Assembly: GCA_028710055.1 (NCBI GenBank)
Contig: JAQUSX010000009.1
Location: forward strand, 1-10,124
DNA: 10,124 bases
From: Clostridia bacterium
GTDB taxonomy: Bacteria; Bacillota; Clostridia; Christensenellales; CAG-314
Direction of reading: 5' to 3'
Shown piece by piece: positions 5,450 through 10,124 of this stretch. The position numbers and the translations under genes are program-made. A model generated the notes under the pieces. The model saw only the letters and a program-made list of their open reading frames with translations. It had not been told where the DNA came from and searched no databases. Each line of letters starts with the position of its first letter. Position 1 is the first letter of the stretch.

Positions 5450-6163
5450 TTGAATAAGAAACCGTTCATTTTTGTCACAAAATATTGGAGAATAATAGCT
5501 CTTATTCTCGTGCTAATTTTGTTTTTTGTAGTTACCGCGGTATTTATGATAGACGCGCGAAAAGCCGACGTCACTCCCAGACAAACAGACTGCGTCGTGC
5601 TGATTGACGCGGGACACGGCGGCGTAGACGGGGGCGTTACGGGAATAACAAGCGGAGTAAAAGAAAGCGACCTGAATTTGCTTTATTCGGCTGAGCTTGC
5701 GGAAAAATTTGAGACCGCGGGTTTTTACGCCGTTATGACGCGCTCTGACAAAAGCGGGCTTTACGGATTGGCGACGAGAGGTTTCAAAATGCGCGATATG
5801 CTGAAACGCGTGGAAATAATGGAGGAAAGTAATCCGCAGATTGTGGTTTCGATTCACATGAACAAATTTCGCTCTACAGCAAGAAAGGGGGCGCAAGTGT
5901 TTTATCAAAAAGGCGACGAAGAAAGCAAAAAACTTGCCGATTGTATTCAAGCGGCGTTAAACGCCCTAACGGGTAAAAATTACTCGGCATTATCGGGCGA
6001 CTTTTTTATTTGCAGAAACAGCGAATGCCCGTCGGTTATCGTGGAATGCGGTTTTTTATCGAATAAGGAAGAAGAAATGCTTTTGCAGCAGGACGAATAT
6101 CGGGGAGAAATCGTTAATTCTATTTTTGAAGGGATTATGCTGTATTTATATAGATACGGCTAA
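5450..6163 (+). CDS. cwlD: N-acetylmuramoyl-L-alanine amidase, CwlD-like
   Basis: This 237-residue Amidase_3 zinc enzyme cleaves the bond between N-acetylmuramic acid and L-alanine in peptidoglycan. An N-terminal signal anchor (about residues 14-34) exports it, leaving the catalytic domain outside the membrane. Zinc ligands are His56 (DAGHGG), Glu72 (KESD) and His136 (SIHMN), with the likely general base Glu199 (IVECGFLSN). The length equals that of Bacillus CwlD, and GAQVFY and the single-domain layout also fit CwlD, which makes muramic-delta-lactam in spore cortex. A general autolysin is the alternative. The start is TTG at 5450: a stop lies just upstream in frame, and the next start would fall within the membrane anchor. 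No good Shine-Dalgarno is present. A TTTAAT hexamer ends six bases before the TTG, but no -35 accompanies it. Confidence 0.85.
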   Translation: MNKKPFIFVTKYWRIIALILVLILFFVVTAVFMIDARKADVTPRQTDCVVLIDAGHGGVDGGVTGITSGVKESDLNLLYSAELAEKFETAGFYAVMTRSDKSGLYGLATRGFKMRDMLKRVEIMEESNPQIVVSIHMNKFRSTARKGAQVFYQKGDEESKKLADCIQAALNALTGKNYSALSGDFFICRNSECPSVIVECGFLSNKEEEMLLQQDEYRGEIVNSIFEGIMLYLYRYG

Positions 6164-6223
6164 TTAGTTTTTTCATAAATATAAAAAAACCGCTGAAATT
6201 ACCAAAACATAAACTATTTCGGA

Positions 6224-6253
6224 TTGACATTTATATTCTTGGCGGTTTATTAT
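6224..6253 (+). promoter_or_regulatory. Promoter of the editing-protein gene, leaderless geometry
   Basis: A perfect -35 TTGACA (6224-6229), an 18-base spacer and a -10 TATTAT (6248-6253) are followed after six bases by the ATG at 6260. The transcript should start at or within a base or two of the ATG. Confidence 0.75.
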
Positions 6254-6259
6254 TTACGT

Positions 6260-6742
6260 ATGGACAAACAAATAGTATTTGATTTTTTAGACGAACACAA
6301 AATTTCCTACAAAAAATATTTTCACGAAGCGACGGTGTCGGTCGAGGACAGCAAAAGAATTATCAATATTCCCGACGCTTTGGGCTGTAAAAGTTTACTC
6401 GTCAAAGATAAAAAAAGCGACAGATATTATATGGCGGTGATTCCGTCGGACAAAAGAGCGGATATGCGCGGCTTGGCGCATTACGTAGGAGCGGAAAAGT
6501 TTGAGTTCGCTACGGCGGAAAAGCTAAACGAATATCTTGGCGTTATTAGGGGAAACGTGTCTCCTTTTTGCTTTTTGTATCCGTCTTCCGTATCGGTGGG
6601 GCTACTCGTAGACAAAAAATTAACGGAAGTTCGCGTCGTCAGGTTTCACCCGTGCGACAACACTGCAACGGTTTCATTAAGCTCAGTAGATTTTATCAAA
6701 TGTATGAAATTTTTGGATAAAACGCCTATTATTACGGACTAA
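6260..6742 (+). CDS. YbaK/PrdX-type aminoacyl-tRNA deacylase (prolyl-tRNA editing family)
   Basis: This 160-residue stand-alone editing domain resembles PrdX/ProX proteins, which hydrolyse Ala-tRNA(Pro) mischarged by prolyl-tRNA synthetase. Family features are GCKSLLVKD (42-50, with the conserved Lys44), YYMAVIPSDKRADM (56-69), GAEKFEFATAEKLNEYLGVIRGNVSPF (77-103) and the closing HPCDNTATVSL (130-140). The start is ATG 6260: an in-frame TTG at 6224 would be possible, but that TTG is the first half of the -35 box. No Shine-Dalgarno precedes the ATG, which fits leaderless initiation. The gene stands alone, with its own promoter and a separate promoter after it. Editing specificity cannot be confirmed from sequence alone. 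Confidence 0.88.
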   Translation: MDKQIVFDFLDEHKISYKKYFHEATVSVEDSKRIINIPDALGCKSLLVKDKKSDRYYMAVIPSDKRADMRGLAHYVGAEKFEFATAEKLNEYLGVIRGNVSPFCFLYPSSVSVGLLVDKKLTEVRVVRFHPCDNTATVSLSSVDFIKCMKFLDKTPIITD

Positions 6743-6769
6743 ATTTTTTTAACTTAATTTAAGCGGCTA

Positions 6770-6798
6770 TTGATTTTTTTACTTTTTCGTGGTATATT
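6770..6798 (+). promoter_or_regulatory. Sigma-A promoter of the 72-residue membrane protein gene
   Basis: TTGATT (6770-6775), a 17-base spacer and TATATT (6793-6798) form a good promoter. A perfect AGGAGG (6811-6816) sits eight bases before the ATG at 6825. Confidence 0.75.
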
Positions 6799-6824
6799 AA
6801 TACTAAATTTAGGAGGTTTTTATT

Positions 6825-7043
6825 ATGACAAAAAATGGCGGCGGTTATTTTGGCTTCGGCAGAGTCGTTAGCATAATTTTGGCGATAATTCCCTTTACCG
6901 CATGGATTTGCGGCTTGATTATAACGGCGCAAAGAAAACATTGGTTTTATTTCGTTTTGCGCTTGATTTTCGGTTTTACGATTATTTGGATCGTCGACCT
7001 TATAAGCATTATTGCGAAAAACAAACTCATCTATTTGGTATAA
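6825..7043 (+). CDS. Small two-helix membrane protein, function unknown
   Basis: This 72-residue product has a Gly-rich start (NGGGYFGFG), one hydrophobic helix at about 13-33 ending before QRKHW, and a second at about 40-64 containing FGFTIIWIVDLISII, with a basic turn between them and a short tail KNKLIYLV. Both ends would lie on the same side of the membrane. The gene is real rather than noise: it has a clear promoter, an AGGAGG ribosome binding site and its own strong terminator. The W-x-x-DLI pattern in the second helix is seen in many short Firmicute membrane proteins. No function is proposed. Confidence 0.8.
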   Translation: MTKNGGGYFGFGRVVSIILAIIPFTAWICGLIITAQRKHWFYFVLRLIFGFTIIWIVDLISIIAKNKLIYLV

Positions 7044-7060
7044 TTTTTTTTCCTATAAAA

Positions 7061-7108
7061 AAAAGAAACCGCGTTTAGAAAAAAAACTAACGCGGTTTCT
7101 TTTTATTT
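7061..7108 (+). terminator. Very strong intrinsic terminator, possibly bidirectional
   Basis: AAAAGAAACCGCGTT (7061-7075) pairs perfectly with AACGCGGTTTCTTTT (7089-7103): 15 base pairs around a 13-base A-rich loop, flanked by an A run on the left and a T run on the right. The A run would serve as a T tail for transcripts from the other strand. Confidence 0.93.
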
Positions 7109-7153
7109 TTTTAATTTAATCTATTTTGTAGCAAAATAATAGCTTTTTAGTTA

Positions 7154-7171
7154 TAGGCATAAACTAGTTTT
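7154..7171 (+). repeat. 18-base repeat, copy B, next to the VanZ-like start
   Basis: TAGGCATAAACTAGTTTT ends two bases before the ATG at 7174 and matches copy A at 5279-5296 in 16 of 18 bases. TAAACT (7160-7165) inside it is a weak -10 candidate. Confidence 0.55.
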
Positions 7172-7173
7172 GT

Positions 7174-7695
7174 ATGTATTTTGTTATTTCTAATCAAATA
7201 TACTCAATTCCACTTTTTACGGGGATTACAGTAGCAAGCGGCATTTTTTGCGGACTTATATTCGGTCTAGGATTTAAAAACCTCGTAAAAAATTCTTACG
7301 CCGTTTTTCTTACGTTTTTTTATTTTTTGACCGTACTTATTTTGGTTATGCTGCCCGTAGGATCGTTAATGGACGGCGAAACAGTCGTGATTACGCCCGA
7401 AAACAACGTTAATTTTCAGCTCGATTTATTGCGACCGTTTAAGCATGTGGTTTACATGCGGGATTTTTTGTTAAATCTTTTTATGCTTGTTCCTTTTGGT
7501 TTTGGAGTGGGACTTATACTTCCGCGAAAATTTTGGATATGCGTACTGATATGCGGTATTTCGGCGTTTTTACTGGAAGCGCTGCAGCTTTTTTCCAAAA
7601 GCAGAGTTACCGATATAAACGATTTTATTTATAATTTTTTGGGCGCGTTAGGCGGACTAATCTTGTCAAGGCTGGCTCTTATCGCCGATCGCTAG
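7174..7695 (+). CDS. VanZ-like family membrane protein
   Basis: This 173-residue protein has about five hydrophobic segments: near 12-33, 43-62, 98-116, 119-139 and 152-171. The VanZ family signature is clear in NLFMLVPFGFGVGLILPR (101-118), followed by LLEALQLFSKSRVTDINDFIYNFLGALGG (133-161), with the conserved Glu135, Gln138, Arg144, Asp147, Asp150 and Asn154. VanZ was named for low-level teicoplanin resistance; most family members have no known function. No Shine-Dalgarno precedes the ATG; a short repeat abuts it. The two-component pair follows after 82 bases with its own promoter, so functional linkage is plausible but unproven. Resistance should not be assumed, as no vanHAX genes are present. 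Confidence 0.88.
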   Translation: MYFVISNQIYSIPLFTGITVASGIFCGLIFGLGFKNLVKNSYAVFLTFFYFLTVLILVMLPVGSLMDGETVVITPENNVNFQLDLLRPFKHVVYMRDFLLNLFMLVPFGFGVGLILPRKFWICVLICGISAFLLEALQLFSKSRVTDINDFIYNFLGALGGLILSRLALIADR

Positions 7696-7714
7696 CTAAT
7701 TTCCAAAAAAATCC

Positions 7715-7729
7715 TTTGATACTATCAAA
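7715..7729. promoter_or_regulatory. Perfect palindrome overlapping the response-regulator -35
   Basis: TTTGATA-C-TATCAAA is a perfect seven-base inverted repeat around one base. It contains the -35 hexamer (7716-7721), so a dimeric protein bound there would affect this promoter. The binding protein is unknown. Confidence 0.55.
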
Positions 7730-7743
7730 AAATATGGTAATAT
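7716..7743 (+). promoter_or_regulatory. Promoter of the two-component operon
   Basis: TTGATA (7716-7721), a 16-base spacer and TAATAT (7738-7743) preceded by TGG, giving an extended -10. GGAG at 7764-7767 then sits ten bases before the ATG at 7778. Confidence 0.6.
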
Positions 7744-7777
7744 AAGAAGAAAAGATTTTTTTTGGAGTTAACAACAT

Positions 7778-8458
7778 ATGAAAAAAATTTTGGTCGTGGA
7801 TGACGAACAGGGCATAAGGGATTTACTTAAAGAATATTTGGAAATGGACGAATATCAGGTCAGCACCGCGGTAGACGGACTCGACGCCGTAAATAAATGT
7901 AAAACGGGCGATTTTGATTTGATAATTATGGACATAATGATGCCGAAAATGGACGGTATTTCGGCGGTGAAAGAAATACGGAAAAACAGCAGCGTACCCG
8001 TATTAATGCTGTCGGCGCGTGACCAGGAATACGACAAACTTTTCGGGTTTGAAGTAGGCGCGGACGATTACGTTACAAAACCTTTCAGCACGAAAGAAGT
8101 TATGGCGCGAATTCGTTCCATACTTTCCCGTACCAATCCTGACAAAATGCGAAACGTGGAACAATTCGGCGGATTGGTGGTAGATTTTGACGGACGGAAC
8201 GTAATAGTCGACGGTGTCAAAGCCGAACTTACCCCCAAAGAATATGAGCTTTTGTTTTATCTGGTAAAAAATAAAGGTCTTGCGGTTTCAAGGGAAAAAC
8301 TTTTGACAAATGTTTGGGGTTTTGAGTTTTACGGCGACGACAGAACCGTCGATACGCACATAAAAATGCTGAGAGGCAATCTAGGAGCGTATCGAGACTG
8401 CATAGTTACATTAAGAGGACTCGGGTACAAATTTGAGTACGAAGAAATCAAGGGTTAA
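7778..8458 (+). CDS. OmpR/PhoB-family response regulator
   Basis: This 226-residue cytoplasmic transcription factor is phosphorylated by the kinase encoded next. The receiver domain (about 1-118) has Asp8-Asp9, phospho-acceptor Asp52 in MDIMMP, Ser79 in MLSARD and Lys101 in VTKPF. The DNA-binding winged helix (about 127-222) has the usual LTPKEYELLFYLVKNKG, SREKLLTNVWG and RTVDTHIKMLRGNL segments and ends with RGLGYKF. Length and layout are normal for the family. Its end overlaps the kinase start by 26 bases, implying translational coupling. A perfect palindrome across its -35 may be an autoregulatory or repressor site. Confidence 0.95.
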   Translation: MKKILVVDDEQGIRDLLKEYLEMDEYQVSTAVDGLDAVNKCKTGDFDLIIMDIMMPKMDGISAVKEIRKNSSVPVLMLSARDQEYDKLFGFEVGADDYVTKPFSTKEVMARIRSILSRTNPDKMRNVEQFGGLVVDFDGRNVIVDGVKAELTPKEYELLFYLVKNKGLAVSREKLLTNVWGFEFYGDDRTVDTHIKMLRGNLGAYRDCIVTLRGLGYKFEYEEIKG

Positions 8459-9914
8459 AAATATATATACTTTTACCTTACGCAACTGGTTGTTGATTTT
8501 TCTTTGCGTAACGTTAATGTTCGCTCTTATTTGGGGCGGACTGCTTTTGGCTCGCTCAATCAGTACGACTTCATACAGAGTCGAGCTTGTCGAAAGTAAA
8601 TGCGACGAAATAGCTGCGAAATTCGGCGACACTGATTTTGAAGAACAAGTTACAAAAATGTCGGTCGAGTACGGAGTGCAGGTCATTATTTTTTCTTACC
8701 CTGACGATAGAATAGATTTTGACTCTATATTAATAAATACTTCTCCTTATACGCCGTCGCAGTCCAACGTATCTATGGAAGTGGATGATTTTTACCAAGA
8801 TATTGTGAACACGTGTATTTTAAATATGATAAATACGGGTAAAACAAAATCCTGCGACGTTTTTCAGACGAATTACTACGACGCTTCGTTTATCATTTAT
8901 TACAATCTGCTTTCGTTCGGCGAGCAAAACTTTTTTATGTACGCTTCCGTTCCGCTTTCTATGACGGAAGACGCTTTGGTTATTCTTAATCAACAGCTTG
9001 CGACAGTAAGCGCGGTATCGTTTATTCTTGTAGTTTTACTTTCGGCCATTATTGCTTACGTTATATCAAAACCGATAAAACAGTTGTCGGGCGAAGCGGC
9101 TCGTATGTCAAAAGGCGATTATTCGGTATTTTTTGACGGAAACGGCTGCGAGGAAGTAGATATATTGGCGGAAGGTCTTAATTTTTCAGCGTCACAGCTA
9201 AAACAAACGCAAACGTTGCGCCAGGACGTAATAGCGAATGTGTCGCACGACCTAAAAACGCCGCTTACGTTAATTAAGTCTTATGCTGAGCTACTCAAAG
9301 ATTTTCCCGACGCTCCGATAAACAAGCGGGAGGAAAGGCTAAATCTTATTATTTCTGAAACGGATAGAATGACGCGGCTAGTTAACGAAATGTTAAAGCT
9401 AGCTAAAGAAGAAAGCGGAATTATTCCTATAAATAAAGAAACGTTTAATCTGTCCGAGCTTGTTGCGAAAGTAGCGGAAGCTTTCGGAGTGAAAGAAACG
9501 CAAGGGTATGTGTTTGAGATACAGATACAGCCGAATTTATTTGTTTCCGCGGACAAACCGCAAATAGAAAAAGTTTTGAATAACTACATTCAAAACGCCG
9601 TTAATTATACTGGCAGAGATTTGAAAGTAAAAATAGAATTAAAAGATATAAACAATAAAGCCCGATTCGACGTAGTTGACACGGGCAAAGGTATTGCGGA
9701 AGACGAGCGCGAAAAAATATGGGACAGATATTACCGAGCGAGTAAACAGTATACGCGCGGAAGCGGCACTGGATTGGGACTTTCAATAGTGAAAAACATT
9801 CTCACAAGACACGGTTTTATATTTGGCGTAAATTCCGTAGTGGGCAAAGGAAGCGATTTTTATTTTGAAATTCCGTTAATAAAAACGGCGGAAAACGACG
9901 AAGAAACGGACTAG
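8433..9914 (+). CDS. Membrane sensor histidine kinase
   Basis: This 493-residue partner of the preceding regulator has a first transmembrane helix at about 18-41, an extracytoplasmic sensor region of about 145 residues (42-187) with no motif I recognise, a second helix at about 189-212, a HAMP linker (about 210-262), a HisKA domain with phospho-acceptor His272 (NVSHDLKTPL), and a HATPase domain. The last shows the N box NNYIQNAVNY (383-392), G1 box DTGKG (416-420), the FxRFY-like segment IWDRYYRA (429-436) and G2 box GTGLGLSI (445-452). All catalytic motifs are intact. The start is TTG at 8433: a stop lies at 8412 in frame and the next Met is inside the first helix. AAGAGG at 8413-8418 is a distant ribosome binding site, so coupling to the regulator probably matters. 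The signal is unknown. Confidence 0.93.
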   Translation: MSTKKSRVKNIYTFTLRNWLLIFLCVTLMFALIWGGLLLARSISTTSYRVELVESKCDEIAAKFGDTDFEEQVTKMSVEYGVQVIIFSYPDDRIDFDSILINTSPYTPSQSNVSMEVDDFYQDIVNTCILNMINTGKTKSCDVFQTNYYDASFIIYYNLLSFGEQNFFMYASVPLSMTEDALVILNQQLATVSAVSFILVVLLSAIIAYVISKPIKQLSGEAARMSKGDYSVFFDGNGCEEVDILAEGLNFSASQLKQTQTLRQDVIANVSHDLKTPLTLIKSYAELLKDFPDAPINKREERLNLIISETDRMTRLVNEMLKLAKEESGIIPINKETFNLSELVAKVAEAFGVKETQGYVFEIQIQPNLFVSADKPQIEKVLNNYIQNAVNYTGRDLKVKIELKDINNKARFDVVDTGKGIAEDEREKIWDRYYRASKQYTRGSGTGLGLSIVKNILTRHGFIFGVNSVVGKGSDFYFEIPLIKTAENDEETD

Positions 9915-9929
9915 AATACAATTAAACTT

Positions 9930-9957
9930 AGAACGCTTTAAATAGCGTTCTTTTTTT
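9930..9957 (+). terminator. Intrinsic terminator of the two-component operon
   Basis: AGAACGCT (9930-9937) pairs perfectly with AGCGTTCT (9944-9951) around a 6-base loop, followed by a T run to 9957. Confidence 0.92.
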
Positions 9958-10046
9958 CTTTTTCTTTTCATTTAACTTCAAAAATTCTTTCATTGACGCG
10001 ACACACGTTTTTCACAGTAAAGTAATAAAGTATAAGTATGAAAATA

Positions 10047-10086
10047 CCATAACACTAACCATTATGGCAGATTCATAACACCCTCC
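10047..10086 (+). ncRNA. Candidate small RNA with C-rich segment, copy 2 (3' end beyond window)
   Basis: A hairpin CCATAA (10047-10052) / TTATGG (10062-10067) shows loop CACTAACCA, followed by ATAACACCCTCC (10075-10086) and TTAT. Loop and C-rich segment match copy 1 at 5166-5205, while the stem bases differ. A weak promoter (TTTTCA 10009-10014, 16-base spacer, TATAAG 10031-10036) would start transcription near 10043. It lies after the kinase terminator and no gene is seen from 9958 to the window end. No terminator is visible before the edge. Confidence 0.4.
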
Positions 10087-10124
10087 TTATAACAATAAAG
10101 ATTTAGAGATTTTGGACTAACGCA

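Noticed and set aside
6187..6248. Inverted repeat AAACCGC (6187-6193) / GCGGTTT (6242-6248) around the editing-gene promoter
   Set aside because: Seven pairs across a 48-base gap with no T tail. It is not a terminator and could arise by chance.
7174..7695. Glycopeptide-resistance determinant
   Set aside because: VanZ-like proteins are widespread without resistance and no vanHAX genes are present, so resistance is not claimed.
10063..10091. A - strand gene start: AAGGAGG followed after five bases by ATG
   Set aside because: The frame ends after four codons, and no longer frame follows on that strand. The segment is better explained as the C-rich motif on the + strand.

Overview
The window is an AT-rich bacterial chromosomal segment in which every convincing gene lies on the + strand. 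The gene set is a truncated ammonia-dependent NAD synthetase, peptidase T, a CIRCE-controlled Hsp20, a CwlD-like sporulation/germination amidase, a PrdX/YbaK-type editing protein, a VanZ-like protein and an OmpR-family two-component system. Together with strong AGGAGG-type ribosome binding sites, U-tailed intrinsic terminators and consensus sigma-A promoters, this points to a low-GC Firmicute, most likely a clostridial lineage. CwlD suggests a spore former or a descendant of one. I see no tRNA, rRNA, CRISPR array, transposase or phage gene.

Layout. 1-621 is the 3' part of nadE, closed by a terminator at 631-661. 702-2990 holds a GNAT acetyltransferase, a small HD-domain hydrolase and pepT in close succession, closed by a terminator at 3021-3056. 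3101-4354 encodes a ferritin-like protein with three evenly spaced Glu/(Glu or Asp)-x-x-His units. 4355-4696 is a 342-base gap with a possible folded RNA and the hsp20 control region (UP-like A/T tracts, TTGACA-16-TATAAT, CIRCE). hsp20 follows at 4697-5095. 5096-5449 is a second large gap. It contains a candidate small RNA with a C-rich anti-Shine-Dalgarno-like segment and its own terminator, a short repeat, small palindromes and three clustered DnaA-box-like sites. After it come cwlD (5450-6163), the prolyl-tRNA editing family gene (6260-6742), a 72-residue membrane protein (6825-7043) with a very strong terminator, a VanZ-like gene (7174-7695), and an overlapping response regulator/histidine kinase pair (7778-9914) with its own terminator. 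The last ~165 bases carry no gene but hold a second copy of the C-rich candidate RNA motif.

How the parts may work together. hsp20 is a protein-quality gene under HrcA-type control. cwlD and the sensor pair concern the envelope, and VanZ-like proteins often sit near envelope-stress or glycopeptide-related regulators, so 7174-9914 may be one envelope-response neighbourhood (inference). nadE, pepT and the editing protein are housekeeping functions.

The most original observations are: (i) two copies, 4.9 kb apart, of an intergenic motif in which the hairpin stems differ but the loop sequence and a CCCTCC segment are conserved, which looks like a small regulatory RNA family; (ii) a DnaA-box cluster upstream of cwlD; (iii) the exact 33-residue Glu-to-His spacing repeated three times in the ferritin-like protein; (iv) at least two genes whose -10 hexamer ends six bases before the ATG with no Shine-Dalgarno, implying leaderless mRNAs.
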